A stretch of DNA of 64,000 bases from Gemmatimonadota bacterium (GCA_009841115.1 VXML01000018.1:93323-157322); one strand, 5' to 3'; shown: positions 39,513 through 48,830, counted from the stretch's first letter. Notes: generated from the letters alone by a model not told the origin. Numbers and translations are program-made.

Positions 39513-40343
39513 TCAGCTCCTCTGCTCGGATGAAGTTTGCCGAACGGCGAAGTACGCGATATTGCCGATAAGCACGAAGATCACGATGACCAAATGGGCC
39601 ATCGACTGGGCGCTCATACCCGTGCTAGCACTGCCGCGACGGTCAATCAGGGTCTCGTATTCGGCTGCGCCGGCTAGGCCGCCAAGCAGGCCGCCGAGCT
39701 GTCCCGAGTCGAGAAAGGGGTAGAGATCGGGAGCCATCACCGCGGTGCAGCCAGCGACGAAGGTAAATCCGTACTTCTCCTGCCCGTAGGGGATCCACCA
39801 AAACTCAATCGAATCCCCGGCAGCTAAGTCTAAGACGAGGTCAAAATCGCGCAGCGAGCGCAAACCGCGCGTCAAATCCAAGTCGCCGGTCTCCGCGCCC
39901 CATTGGTCTTGCGGGAAGGCACTGTGGAAATCCTGTCCCATATTGAGGATGACGCTGAAATTTCCCGGCTTGTAGCCCATAAAGGCGTAATCCACCCCGT
40001 ACTCCAAATCGAATTCAGCCGTCATCTCCTCCAGCACCTGTTGAGCCAGCCCCGGTGCCTCGGGCCACAGGCAAATGGCCACCACCTTGAGATCGCGGCG
40101 GAAGGCGTGGCGCAACATGGCGCGCGACATCGGCAGCATTTCGGGTTGCGTGCTGGCACCGTAAGAAAAGGAGACCAGCACAATATCCCCTGCGTCGAGT
40201 TTCTCAAGCTGGTCGTACGCAGCTTTTACCTCGTTCGTCGGCGTGATCGGCAGGGAGATTCCGGCCAGCAACGGCCCCGCCACGCTGAGAAACACTAGGG
40301 CGAAAATGATGCGACGGTCGATAGCGAGCAGTTTGTGCATCAT
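39513..40343 (-). CDS. Membrane-anchored protein of unknown function
   Basis: 276 aa. An N-terminal helix (11-30) and a C-terminal helix (about 245-265) bracket a soluble domain with alternating beta/alpha signs (LDAGDIVLVSFSYGA, LKVVAICLWPEAPG, DFDLVLDLAAGDSIEFWWIPYG). This is Rossmann-like, but no nucleotide-binding glycine loop is clear. Its start overlaps the upstream gene stop by 4 nt. I do not recognise the family. Similar length and topology to the other unknowns in the cluster suggest a shared complex. Confidence 0.62.
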   Translation of the reverse strand: MMHKLLAIDRRIIFALVFLSVAGPLLAGISLPITPTNEVKAAYDQLEKLDAGDIVLVSFSYGASTQPEMLPMSRAMLRHAFRRDLKVVAICLWPEAPGLAQQVLEEMTAEFDLEYGVDYAFMGYKPGNFSVILNMGQDFHSAFPQDQWGAETGDLDLTRGLRSLRDFDLVLDLAAGDSIEFWWIPYGQEKYGFTFVAGCTAVMAPDLYPFLDSGQLGGLLGGLAGAAEYETLIDRRGSASTGMSAQSMAHLVIVIFVLIGNIAYFAVRQTSSEQRS

Positions 40344-40996
40344 TCGGCTCCTCCACCCAAATACGAGCGCTCAATCCCAAAAATGATCCGCAGCGAAGTG
40401 GCAATAGCACCCAACGACACGCCGAGCAAGATGCCGCGCTTGGCCGCCAAGTTGGGCACGTTCAACAGCCAATCGGTTGCTATCGGGAAAAAGTCGGAAA
40501 GCTCTCTTCCGATGGGCACGCGGCCCAGCATGACGATGACCGCCGCGATCAGCAGCACAGCCGCCTCGGGGGTGCGGGCGCGGAAGGTCCGGTATGCGGC
40601 CGAGGCGATGAAGAAGGCTAAGATCGAAAACATGGTCGAGGCGCAAGACACGTGGATATTGTCGAAGAGCCACTTATAGCCCCCGGCCTCGGCCTGCGCG
40701 GCGAAGGGACCTAAACCGTCGTTGTACACGACGAAGACCATCATCACCGCAAAGCTCAAAATGGTGATCATGCTATAGGCCCAGCCAGCGACGCGCTGGC
40801 GAATCCGCTGCCAGTGCAGGTTGAGCAGGCTGTATAGTCCGAGTAAATAAGAAAACGCGAAGACGATGCGCATCCATAGCGCCATCTCCCGCTCTAAACT
40901 CTGCGCATCGCCGTGGGGTACGTAGTAGCCGATAACGCCGAGCATACCGAAGGCGAAGGCAACGACCAGCGGTAGCGTTCGACTAAGAAAAATCAT
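40340..40996 (-). CDS. Multi-pass membrane protein of unknown family
   Basis: 218 aa with about six hydrophobic helices and few charged residues (for example WAYSMITILSFAVMMVFVVY). No known motif. It overlaps the 276-aa gene by 4 nt and lies 9 bp after the 446-aa gene stop, so the three are almost certainly translated from one message. Nothing in the sequence shows what it transports or senses. Confidence 0.6.
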   Translation of the reverse strand: MIFLSRTLPLVVAFAFGMLGVIGYYVPHGDAQSLEREMALWMRIVFAFSYLLGLYSLLNLHWQRIRQRVAGWAYSMITILSFAVMMVFVVYNDGLGPFAAQAEAGGYKWLFDNIHVSCASTMFSILAFFIASAAYRTFRARTPEAAVLLIAAVIVMLGRVPIGRELSDFFPIATDWLLNVPNLAAKRGILLGVSLGAIATSLRIIFGIERSYLGGGAE

Positions 40997-41005
40997 CGCG
41001 CCCTC

Positions 41006-42331
41006 CTAGGGGGTAAAAAAGTGCGTCAACTGCGACCATCCCAAGAAGGTTTCCAGCAGCGTGCCCAGCACCAGCACGGCCAGCAGGATGGCTTTGCCCC
41101 CGTCTTGACCTTTAAGACTGCCCAGCATTCGCGGCTCGCCCGATAAGTAGGCGCTAGCTGCGTAGAGCTCTTCGCCGAGCAGGGTGTAGTCGCAGGTGGT
41201 GACGAAAAAGGGAAGCTGGGTAAAGGCGTCCGTACCGGCGATCTGGATCGCCCCGGTCGTCGAACCCGTCTCGGCCAAGAGCAGCGACTCGGCGTAGAAA
41301 TATCCCATCATAATGTGAGCCGCCGGCCGGTCGCGGATCATGATACCCTCGACCGCTGCCGCATAGCTAAACTGATCGGTACCGGCGATGAAGACGTGGT
41401 CGGGATTAAAGGCATCGGGCCGTCCCGCCTCGACATACGAGGCTTTCATCGTCTCCTGACTCACAGATAGAACCACCGGGTCTGAGGCCACTACCCGCAG
41501 CGCGGTGTCGTATTCGGCCGTGCGCCGCGCAACCCGTCCCAAGATATTGACCGCGGCAATGGTCGAAATCGCGTCCATGCCGCGCAGACCATGAATAAAA
41601 AGCACCGGCTTGCCCATCTCAGTCGCCCGCCCCAACGCCTCGTCGAGTGCCTCTAATCCGGCGATGCGGCGAATCTTGAGCTCGCGCCGCCGCGCAATGC
41701 CAATGTAGCCCATGATAAGCCCTGAAAACACGAGGCACAACACCAGATTGTTGACTTTGGAGTTATTAAAAAAATTGCCTTTGGACTCGGCGTTGACGAT
41801 CACTTTGCCGCGGATCGCGCCCCCGGCCGATCGCACATCAATGTGAAAGTAATACGTCTTGCCGTCTTCTAGCGGCGTTTTGCCACCTGCGGCGGCAAAT
41901 TCCTCGACATTGACATAGTGGTGATTCTCCAGATCGGCCCCACGACCAAAGAGCGCCGGTGCCTCGGACATCAAATTCCCCGTTGCCGCCACCTCGGCCA
42001 CGACGCGAAAAGGCCCGCTGGGCGAATCGGCGATGGCGACCTGATAAAGCACATTTTCGCTGATCTGACGGTCTCGCGGCCAAGTCAGCGTAATGCTGCC
42101 CCCGTCGTCGTTGGGAGTGTCGAAGGCTTGCACCTCGATCGGCGGCATAGGATGTGCTAGCAACTCGCCGAGCTCCTGTTCTTTGATCGGTGGCGCAGGT
42201 TCTGACAGCAACGTGCCGAGCCCCGGGGCCGGGTCTACCAGCAAAGTGTCGAGCCCCTGCTCCGCATTCTCCGCCGCGCTCGCCAACGGCCAAGCCAAGA
42301 CCAATGCAGACAGCCAGTTTTTTGCTCTCAT
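41006..42331 (-). CDS. Membrane protein, DUF6754-like
   Basis: 441 aa. Signal peptide-like N-terminus (about 1-20). A Pro-rich repeat region (LLVDPAPGLGTLLSEPAPPI) and a fibronectin-like beta segment (about 70-165) precede a TM helix near 200 (NLVLCLVFSGLIMGYIGIARRR). A cytoplasmic domain (about 220-400) contains GKPVLFIHGLRGMDAISTI, and a second TM lies at about 400-425. I recall this combination as DUF6754, unconfirmed. ATG at 42331 has GAGGA 9 nt upstream and is 4 bp from the previous stop. The cytoplasmic domain has an alpha/beta look without a visible catalytic set. Confidence 0.65.
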   Translation of the reverse strand: MRAKNWLSALVLAWPLASAAENAEQGLDTLLVDPAPGLGTLLSEPAPPIKEQELGELLAHPMPPIEVQAFDTPNDDGGSITLTWPRDRQISENVLYQVAIADSPSGPFRVVAEVAATGNLMSEAPALFGRGADLENHHYVNVEEFAAAGGKTPLEDGKTYYFHIDVRSAGGAIRGKVIVNAESKGNFFNNSKVNNLVLCLVFSGLIMGYIGIARRRELKIRRIAGLEALDEALGRATEMGKPVLFIHGLRGMDAISTIAAVNILGRVARRTAEYDTALRVVASDPVVLSVSQETMKASYVEAGRPDAFNPDHVFIAGTDQFSYAAAVEGIMIRDRPAAHIMMGYFYAESLLLAETGSTTGAIQIAGTDAFTQLPFFVTTCDYTLLGEELYAASAYLSGEPRMLGSLKGQDGGKAILLAVLVLGTLLETFLGWSQLTHFFTP

Positions 42332-42335
42332 GCCT

Positions 42336-43451
42336 TTATTCCTCAATCAGCTCTACATTCGCCCGCGGCACCACCGCCTGTTCTCCGTTTTCAAACTCCA
42401 CGGCCAATACCCGCACCCGCGCCCCGGACTCCACCGCGCACAACTCGGTTGGCAAGTCGCTGACGCGCCCAATCCGTCCAAAATAGGGCATCCGAATCAC
42501 CCGCAACAAATCGCCCACCTGCAGTCCTTCCGCGCCCGGCCGCACCTCTTCTTCCTCTTTGTCAGCGGCTGTGGGGACGATAATCTCCGGCCGCAAGACG
42601 CCAGCGCGGATCTGAGTCGCACCGGCCATAGACGCATCCATGCCAGCGCACGCTTGCAGAATGTCAAAGGTCTTGCGGGCCATGGCGACGCGGCCAAAGC
42701 CCTCGGTCGCTACTACCGTCAGGCCGATCTGCTCAGTGCCAGTGATGGCCACGCCCAAATCGCGACCGAGCAAGTCGCGCAAGTCGCTGTCGCGCAGGCC
42801 GCCGCCGATCAACCCCACGGCACCTGCCTGCCGGGCCTGTTCCACAGTCTCCGCGCTAATCAGGCTACCGACCACGACAATTTTGCCCGCAACTTCCGGC
42901 CCCAGCGACTCTGCCGTAGCGTCCGGAGTATCAACCGCCAAGTGTAGCGCCCCCCAGCACTCGCCCCCCACTCCGAAAATGCCCTGGATATAAGCACCTC
43001 GCGCTGCGACGCGCACGCCCTCCTCGGCAAAAACTTCCTCTACAACCCCATCGACGTAAGCCAGCACTTCGACCGGCCTAGGGGCTTGCCGCAATATCAC
43101 CTGCCCAGTCACCGGCGAAATGCTCTCGACGGTGCCGCTGACTGGGGATTCAACTGTGGTCTTGAACCAGCGAATAAACGGCTTGGTCTCGGCAAGCGGT
43201 TCGCCGGATTCGATCCGGTCGCCCTCTTTTTTGAGCATATAGCCGGCCAGCTCTTGCGGCGAGGTGCCTAGGCGGTTGACCAAGTTGAGAGTTGCCACCT
43301 CGCCCGGCAGTTCGGTGCGGGCCACAACTTGGTCGCGTCGCACCGCTTGGCCGCGCTCGACGACCACTTCGCCTTTGAGGGGCAATCGCCGCTCTTTGTG
43401 GATGACTGCGTGCTGCGTCACGCGCAATCCAGGGGTATAAGCATGGGCCAT
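42336..43451 (-). CDS. Soluble multidomain protein of unknown function, barrel-sandwich plus KOW-like
   Basis: 371 aa, no signal peptide or membrane helix. Residues about 100-160 (ESPVSGTVESISPVTGQVIL) look like a biotinyl/RnfC-type barrel-sandwich hybrid. 180-300 has Rossmann-like strands with GKIVVVGSLI, GAVGLIGGGLRDSDL and ATEGFGRVAM. The C-terminal 60 residues (LLRVIRMPYFGRIGRVSDLP, then FENGEQAVVPRANVELIE) resemble a KOW/SH3 beta-barrel. It starts 3 bp after the GlmL-type gene. The pair looks functionally linked, but I cannot name the family. Confidence 0.65.
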   Translation of the reverse strand: MAHAYTPGLRVTQHAVIHKERRLPLKGEVVVERGQAVRRDQVVARTELPGEVATLNLVNRLGTSPQELAGYMLKKEGDRIESGEPLAETKPFIRWFKTTVESPVSGTVESISPVTGQVILRQAPRPVEVLAYVDGVVEEVFAEEGVRVAARGAYIQGIFGVGGECWGALHLAVDTPDATAESLGPEVAGKIVVVGSLISAETVEQARQAGAVGLIGGGLRDSDLRDLLGRDLGVAITGTEQIGLTVVATEGFGRVAMARKTFDILQACAGMDASMAGATQIRAGVLRPEIIVPTAADKEEEEVRPGAEGLQVGDLLRVIRMPYFGRIGRVSDLPTELCAVESGARVRVLAVEFENGEQAVVPRANVELIEE

Positions 43452-43454
43452 GAA

Positions 43455-45236
43455 CTACTCGTATAGGTTTAACGCCTGCTGCCAGTCGCTTATCTGACGC
43501 CGGCGGTCTTGGTCTGACGCCATCTGGATGGGCCGCCCGCGGCCGTCTAACACTAGCCCCACAATCCCACCACGCACTCTCGCATTTAGGGCTTGCCCCG
43601 GGCCAGCACCCACATCCCAACGCCGCGCCGGCTGAAGCGCGACTTCGACCTCCTCGCCGTCAGCCAAGGGCATCCACTGTAGCTGACCGACCTGCAACTG
43701 GCCGGTTTGACCCCCGCTAGGCAAATCTATCTCGTATTGGAGACAGACCTCGCCGTCCTTCCCCTCGCCGACGGGGGCCACACAAGTACCCAAGTAGATC
43801 AGGCAATCGCGCTCGAAAACCTCGGTGGCGGCCCGCTCGTCAACAGTCGAGAGCACCCCTAGGTGGGGCATCATAAAAATGCTATCGACCGCCAAGCGGG
43901 TGACGCCTTCGGGCTGAAAGGCATCTATGAGCATGGCGCAACTTTGCTCGCGGCGGGGCGCGTGGGAGAGCACTCCGCCGCTGCCGACTAGCATGTCCAG
44001 CGCCATCATCTCGACCAAACTCTCGCCGGTGGCACCCTGCTCAAAGACATCGGCTAGCGTGCGCTTGCTCTGCACCCCCTTCAGTCCCACCGCCAACGCC
44101 CGGTGCTGGTCAAAAGCCAAGCTCAGGGCCTCGCGGGCAATGGCTTGCTCGACTTGCAGTTCCTGCATGAGCTGCGGGATGGTCGTCGGGCGGATCATCT
44201 TGTTCTTGATCCGGTCGCGGAGGTCGGCCTCCTCAATGTCAAAAGGAACCCAGCGCATGATCTGGCCGAGGCCGGCCTCGGCCAGCACGTTGGAGACGCT
44301 ATAGGACATGCCGAGATTGGCACTGACCGTGCGGTTGAACACGCCATCAAAGACGCTGAATACATCGGTCGTCGCCCCACCGATATCCACACCGACGACG
44401 TTGATCCCTTGCTGGCGGGCAATGGTCTGCATGATCTCGCCCACCGCCCCAGGCGTCGGCATAATCGGGGCGCTGGTCCAGTCCATCAGCTTGCTATAGC
44501 CAGGAGCCTGCGCCATGACGTGTTCGAGGAAGAGGTCGTGAATGACGTGCCGCGCCGGGTCCAGATTTTCCTCTTCGAGCACGGGGCGGATATTCTCGGT
44601 AACGGTCAGAGCCATCTTCCCTCCCAGCGCCTTTTCGACCTCCTTGCGCGCGTCCTCATTGCCCGCAAAAATAACCGGCAACTTGAAGTCCGCGCCAAAG
44701 CGGGGCTTGGGATCGGCTGCGCTGATGAATTCGGCCAACTCGACCACGTGGCTGACGGTGCCGCCATCCGTGCCGCCCGACAGCAACACCATATCGGGGC
44801 GCAATTGGCGGATGCGCTCTATTTTTTCGTGCGGCAAGCGCCCGTCATTGGCAGCGAGCGCGTCCATGACGATTGCCCCGGCACCCAAGGCGCAACGCTG
44901 CGCGCTCTCGCCAGTCATTGCCAGCACCACGCCGGCCACCACCATCTGCAACCCACCGCCCGCACTGCTCGTCGAGATGTAGATATCGACCCCGACATCG
45001 CCGTCTGCCGGTATGATAATCCGCTCTCCATCGAGGATCTGCCGCCCAGAAAGCTCCTCCACCTCTTGAATGGCGTTGAGCACCCCCCGAGTGACGTCTT
45101 CAAAGGGGGCCTCAACCGTGGTTGGAGCCTCGCCGCGAAAGGTCTGGCGATACCCCTCATCTTTCTTCTCGATCAGGATCGCCTTGGTCGTCGTACTGCC
45201 GCAGTCCGTGGCGATAACTACGTTGAGGTCATCCAT
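43455..45236 (-). CDS. GlmL/MutL-type ASKHA-fold ATPase (glutamate mutase MutL-like)
   Basis: 593 aa. Actin/Hsp70-like phosphate loops: ATDCGSTTTKAI (9-20) and VVGVDIGGATTDVFS (about 280-294), plus LSGGTDGG (about 152-159), as in the GlmL family thought to reactivate B12-dependent glutamate mutase. No mutase subunits (glmE/glmS) and no B12 gene lie in the window, so the usual partner is absent. I prefer ATG at 45236 (MDDLNVVIATDCG); it overlaps the upstream stop as ATGGATGA. TTG at 45260 is possible. It is the only cytoplasmic ATPase seen in this cluster and may energise it. Confidence 0.82.
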   Translation of the reverse strand: MDDLNVVIATDCGSTTTKAILIEKKDEGYRQTFRGEAPTTVEAPFEDVTRGVLNAIQEVEELSGRQILDGERIIIPADGDVGVDIYISTSSAGGGLQMVVAGVVLAMTGESAQRCALGAGAIVMDALAANDGRLPHEKIERIRQLRPDMVLLSGGTDGGTVSHVVELAEFISAADPKPRFGADFKLPVIFAGNEDARKEVEKALGGKMALTVTENIRPVLEEENLDPARHVIHDLFLEHVMAQAPGYSKLMDWTSAPIMPTPGAVGEIMQTIARQQGINVVGVDIGGATTDVFSVFDGVFNRTVSANLGMSYSVSNVLAEAGLGQIMRWVPFDIEEADLRDRIKNKMIRPTTIPQLMQELQVEQAIAREALSLAFDQHRALAVGLKGVQSKRTLADVFEQGATGESLVEMMALDMLVGSGGVLSHAPRREQSCAMLIDAFQPEGVTRLAVDSIFMMPHLGVLSTVDERAATEVFERDCLIYLGTCVAPVGEGKDGEVCLQYEIDLPSGGQTGQLQVGQLQWMPLADGEEVEVALQPARRWDVGAGPGQALNARVRGGIVGLVLDGRGRPIQMASDQDRRRQISDWQQALNLYE

Positions 45237-45564
45237 GCTTTTGGCTTTCGCGCTGGGCAATAGCTTCCGCGAGTAGGTCTATAGATTGGCGTCGCTCCAA
45301 CATGCGCGTAAATCGCTCGTACTCGTCACGCGAAAAAACCAGCGTAGCAAATGGGGCCAAAAAGGTCAGGGCTTGGCTGCCCAAAAAGTTGAGGGGGCGG
45401 CAAGCCTCCAACGCCATAGACGCAGCCGCTCCCATGCGGCGACGCACTATAAACTCGGCCAGCCGCTCGGCGAGCGCACGCTCTTCCTCAGACCAACCTG
45501 CCTCTGGGTCTTCGAGGGCAAAAGCGTGTCGCCACCGCGCTTTTAAGCTATTGACTTGGAACAT
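45229..45564 (-). CDS. Small hypothetical protein
   Basis: 111 aa, from ATG at 45564 (MFQVNSLKARWRHAFALEDP). Charged and helical (WSEEERALAERLAEFIVRR), with a short hydrophobic stretch near 60-80 (LNFLGSQALTFLAPFATLVF). No recognised domain. Its start overlaps the PH-like gene by 17 nt and its end overlaps the GlmL-type start by 8 nt, so it is translationally embedded in the cluster. The longer open frame to 45780 only shadows the PH-like gene. Confidence 0.55.
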   Translation of the reverse strand: MFQVNSLKARWRHAFALEDPEAGWSEEERALAERLAEFIVRRRMGAAASMALEACRPLNFLGSQALTFLAPFATLVFSRDEYERFTRMLERRQSIDLLAEAIAQRESQKHG

Positions 45565-45964
45565 GGCACCGGACGAAACGCACAACGTCTTCGCGGTTTT
45601 GCTCAAAGCGCAAAAAAACGCCGCGAAAAGAATCCAGCCGACCCGGGCGGGCGGACGGACGCAAAAAAATGCCGTCCCGATGTTCGTCTGCTCGACGGAA
45701 CTCCGCCCAAGAACGGCGTTGTTTAAGACCGAGGTGTTCGCTGCTGATCCCTGCGCCGTCGAGCACGTAGCGTGTAGCAAAGAAATAGCGCGACAGCGAA
45801 GCAGTCAATGCTCCGAGTGAAAACACCCCGTAAAACCAATGCTCAAAACCAAAAGCTGCGGCCGCTGAGGAAGCAATGATGAGCGCGACTAGCAGTATCG
45901 ACTTTGCTGGCCGCTCCCGGCGCAGGGGGTGACTTTTCCAGCGGAGAGGGTCTGCGGAGGACAC
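45548..45964 (-). CDS. Small membrane protein with PH-like soluble domain
   Basis: 138 aa from GTG at 45964, 7 nt after an AAGGG that directly follows the upstream stop. Two hydrophobic helices lie close together (about 22-40 and 44-62). They are followed by a beta-rich segment (RYVLDGAGISSEHLGLKQRR, then FLRPSARPGRLDSFRG) and NREDVVRFV, as in bacterial PH-like membrane proteins. The upstream extension of the open frame to 46198 only shadows the binding-protein gene and is rejected. Function unknown; it links the binding-protein gene to the rest of the cluster. Confidence 0.58.
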   Translation of the reverse strand: MSSADPLRWKSHPLRRERPAKSILLVALIIASSAAAAFGFEHWFYGVFSLGALTASLSRYFFATRYVLDGAGISSEHLGLKQRRSWAEFRRADEHRDGIFLRPSARPGRLDSFRGVFLRFEQNREDVVRFVRCHVPSQ

Positions 45965-45974
45965 AGACGTGCCC

Positions 45975-47810
45975 TTAGTACATCTGCGCTTCCTGCGCGA
46001 CCCACCAGTCTTGCAAGCGGACGCCGGGGGGATACCAAGTGACGCCGCTGAAGCGCCGGCTGTAGGCGTGAGCATTGCGCGGCTTCCACAGGAAGGTGTA
46101 TGGCTGTTCCTCGTGCAGGATTTCTTGGAAGCGCTGGTAGAGTGCGATGCGCCTTTCCATATCGAACTCGCGGCGATAGTCCTCCAAAATTTGATCAACC
46201 TCGGCGTTGATGAAGCTTATCGCGTTGGAGCCGTTTTCTACGGTCTGGGAGGAATGCCAGATCTGGTAACCGTCGGGCGGAAATCTCACATTGCCGGTCC
46301 AGCCCAGTACCATGGCGTCAAAATCCTTGCCGCGGACTTTTTGCAAAAAAATCGACCAGTCTAACTCGCGCACTTGGCAGTCAATGCCAATATCCTGCAA
46401 CTCGTATTGCAAAGTTAGGGCGATGTCTTTGCGGATCTGGTTGCCCGAGTTGATCAAGATTTCAAAGCTGAATGGCACTAGCTCTCCGTCGATGATCTTG
46501 TCGAGAATGCCGTCCTCGTCGGCGTCCTCCCAGCCAGCTTCCGCCAGCAGATCGAGGGCGCGGTCGGGATCATAGGTGTACGACGCGAGATCGTGGTTGT
46601 ATTCAGGGCGAAACTTGTGGATCGGCCCTTCCACCGTCTCGGCTAGGCCGAACATGATGTTTTCAACCATGCCCTCGCGGTCGGTCAAATGGGTCATGGC
46701 TTGGCGTACCTGCTTGTCGCCAAAAATTGGATGTTTGTTGTTCCAGCCGATGTACATATATCCACCGGCGTAGCTAACGCCTTTGAGGAAGCGGCTGTTG
46801 AAGTCTTCCGACCAACTCTTTTCTTTAAATTCCAACGGGCGCATAGCGTGGTAGTCGAGGTTGCCGTTGGTCAACTCGATGAACGCCGCGTCGGTATTGT
46901 TGATGATGTTAAAGACGATCTTATCGACAAAGCCAGGCGGCAATAGCCCTTCTACATCCCGCCCCCAGTAGTTTTCATTCCGCGTCAGCACAACTTTCTG
47001 CTGGGTGACCAAGTCGCGCTCTGGATCTTCGATTATGTACGGCCCCGAGCCTAGTACCTTGCGGTTGAAATTTTGATTAAATTGTTCGGCAAAGCGCTCG
47101 ACTCGCTCTTTGTGCGGCCCCTCTTCCCAAGAACCATCCACCAAACTCTTGACCTCGACCGGATCCAGCAAACCCTCTGGATCGTAAAAATGCTTAGGTA
47201 GAATACTGAATGCACCCAACATCAAATCGTTGCGAAAATAGGGCTTGTCGCACAGAAAGCTAACCTTGTTCGCCCCAACCTGTTGTACCGCTTCGACAGC
47301 GGCGTAGTAGTTGCGCAGATGCGGCGCTAGCACTTGGGAATTGTGGATGACCTTCATGCTGAAGACGACGTCCGCCGCCGTCAGCGGCTTGCCGTCTGAG
47401 AAGTAAACCCCGTCGCGCAACTCAAACGTATAGGTGAGTTTGTCCGCGGAAATCTCCGGGTAGCCTTTGGCGACTAGCCCTCGCAACGCGTAGGGCGGAT
47501 CCGAGTCGGCTTCGAGCAGGCTTTCAAATACGTAATTCAAGACCGTGCTGGCACCGGCATCGTTGGAGGTGTACGGATTGAGTTTCTCTGGGTCGGACAG
47601 CATGTGGCGCACCATCCAGTCGCCGTAGGTCGGCTCTTTTCCACTCTCGTAGCGCAGCGGCACCTTCTCAATGCCGTCGAGCACGACGATATCCTTGGTA
47701 CTCATGAGAATTTCCTGCACTACTTCCCATGATTCCTCTTCAGCGACGGCATGACCGCCGATGCAGACACCCAACCAAGCAGCCACTACAGACATTCTAA
47801 CTTTCGGCAT
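45975..47810 (-). CDS. ABC transporter substrate-binding protein, family 5 (peptide type)
   Basis: 611 aa periplasmic solute-binding protein. Signal peptide 1-23 (ending AVA). Domain I/II features of OppA/DppA: YTFELRDGVYFSDGKPLTAADVVFSM, VLGSGPYII, VVLTRNENYWG, KQVRQAMTHLTDREGM and DIGIDCQVRELDW. Likely cargo: peptides or peptide-like compounds. It is the first gene of the GlmL-type cluster after ilvE (36 bp). The permeases at 27628-29967 are the nearest candidates for a partner. No extra motif gives specificity. Confidence 0.9.
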   Translation of the reverse strand: MPKVRMSVVAAWLGVCIGGHAVAEEESWEVVQEILMSTKDIVVLDGIEKVPLRYESGKEPTYGDWMVRHMLSDPEKLNPYTSNDAGASTVLNYVFESLLEADSDPPYALRGLVAKGYPEISADKLTYTFELRDGVYFSDGKPLTAADVVFSMKVIHNSQVLAPHLRNYYAAVEAVQQVGANKVSFLCDKPYFRNDLMLGAFSILPKHFYDPEGLLDPVEVKSLVDGSWEEGPHKERVERFAEQFNQNFNRKVLGSGPYIIEDPERDLVTQQKVVLTRNENYWGRDVEGLLPPGFVDKIVFNIINNTDAAFIELTNGNLDYHAMRPLEFKEKSWSEDFNSRFLKGVSYAGGYMYIGWNNKHPIFGDKQVRQAMTHLTDREGMVENIMFGLAETVEGPIHKFRPEYNHDLASYTYDPDRALDLLAEAGWEDADEDGILDKIIDGELVPFSFEILINSGNQIRKDIALTLQYELQDIGIDCQVRELDWSIFLQKVRGKDFDAMVLGWTGNVRFPPDGYQIWHSSQTVENGSNAISFINAEVDQILEDYRREFDMERRIALYQRFQEILHEEQPYTFLWKPRNAHAYSRRFSGVTWYPPGVRLQDWWVAQEAQMY

Positions 47811-47846
47811 ATTCTCCCCTTTGTACTAACCAGCTAGTCACATCCA

Positions 47847-48767
47847 TCACACGAAGGTCAACCATCCGTGCCGGTCCTCGGCTTCGACACGGACCACGGC
47901 GAAAAAGGCGTCTTGGATCTGCGCGGTAATCGGGCCGCACTTCCCACAGCCGATCTGCACTTGGTCTATAGCGCGAATAGGCGTAATCTCGGCGGCTGTG
48001 CCGGTGAAAAACACTTCGTCGGCGATGTAGAGAAACTCGCGCGGAATACCGCGCTGCTCGACCCGCATCCCCAGATCGCGTATTAGGGTAATGGCGGTGT
48101 GGCGGGTGATGCCCGGCAGAATGGCAAAACACGACTCGGGCGTGTAGATTGAGCCGTTCTTGATGACAAAGATATTCTCGCCGCTACCCTCGCTCACCAA
48201 CCCATCCGTGCCCAAGACAATGCCCTCGTCATAGCCATTGGCATTGGCTTCGATCCGCACGAGCTGAGAGTTGAGGTAGTTGCCGCCGGCCTTGGCCAAG
48301 GCGGGAAACGTATTCGGGGCCATGCGATTCCACGACGAGGTACAGACCGAAACGCCGTTTTTCAGCGCCGCTTCTCCGAGGTACTCTCCCCATTCCCAAA
48401 CGGCGATCACTACGTCAACCGGACACCCCATCGGATCAACCCCCAAGTTCTCATAGCCGCGGAAGACGACCGGGCGAATGTAGCAGGCCGCGAGTTGATT
48501 GACGCGGATCGTCTCGAGGATGGCCTCTTTGATTTCCTCCCGCGTATAGGGAATGTCCATGCGGTAGATTTTGGCGGAATCAAACAACCTGTTGACGTGC
48601 TCGTCGAGGCGGAATACGGCCGAGCCTTTCGCGGTCTCGTAACAGCGAATGCCTTCAAAAACGCTCGAACCGTAGTGTACTACGTGGGAGAGCACGTGGA
48701 TTTTGGCGTCGTCCCAATCAACCAATTGGCCATTGAACCAGATTTTATCGCATTTAGGCAGGGGCAT
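47847..48767 (-). CDS. ilvE: Branched-chain amino acid aminotransferase
   Basis: 306 aa, PLP fold-type IV, making or breaking Leu, Ile and Val. Cofactor lysine Lys159 in [18 protein letters not shown]. Also [16 protein letters not shown] and [15 protein letters not shown] at 48767 has AGGAGA 7 nt upstream; the 21-nt upstream extension is not supported. The 36-bp gap to the binding-protein gene suggests co-transcription. Confidence 0.96.
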   Translation of the reverse strand: MPLPKCDKIWFNGQLVDWDDAKIHVLSHVVHYGSSVFEGIRCYETAKGSAVFRLDEHVNRLFDSAKIYRMDIPYTREEIKEAILETIRVNQLAACYIRPVVFRGYENLGVDPMGCPVDVVIAVWEWGEYLGEAALKNGVSVCTSSWNRMAPNTFPALAKAGGNYLNSQLVRIEANANGYDEGIVLGTDGLVSEGSGENIFVIKNGSIYTPESCFAILPGITRHTAITLIRDLGMRVEQRGIPREFLYIADEVFFTGTAAEITPIRAIDQVQIGCGKCGPITAQIQDAFFAVVRVEAEDRHGWLTFV

Positions 48768-48804
48768 GTAGAAAATCTCCTTGAGCAAGTATGCGAGTAA
48801 TTAA

Positions 48805-48830
48805 GGTAACACCACAGCGAAACCGTTACC
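48805..48830. repeat. Inverted repeat in the ilvE leader
   Basis: GGTAAC-N14-GTTACC in the 75-bp gap between the outer-membrane barrel gene and ilvE. No T-run follows on the minus strand, so it is not a good terminator; it could be an operator for ilvE. Purely seen in sequence. Confidence 0.3.

Noticed and set aside
45565..45780. Extension of the 111-aa gene to 45780
   Set aside because: It shadows the PH-like gene, lacks family-like sequence, and an internal ATG at 45564 fits better.
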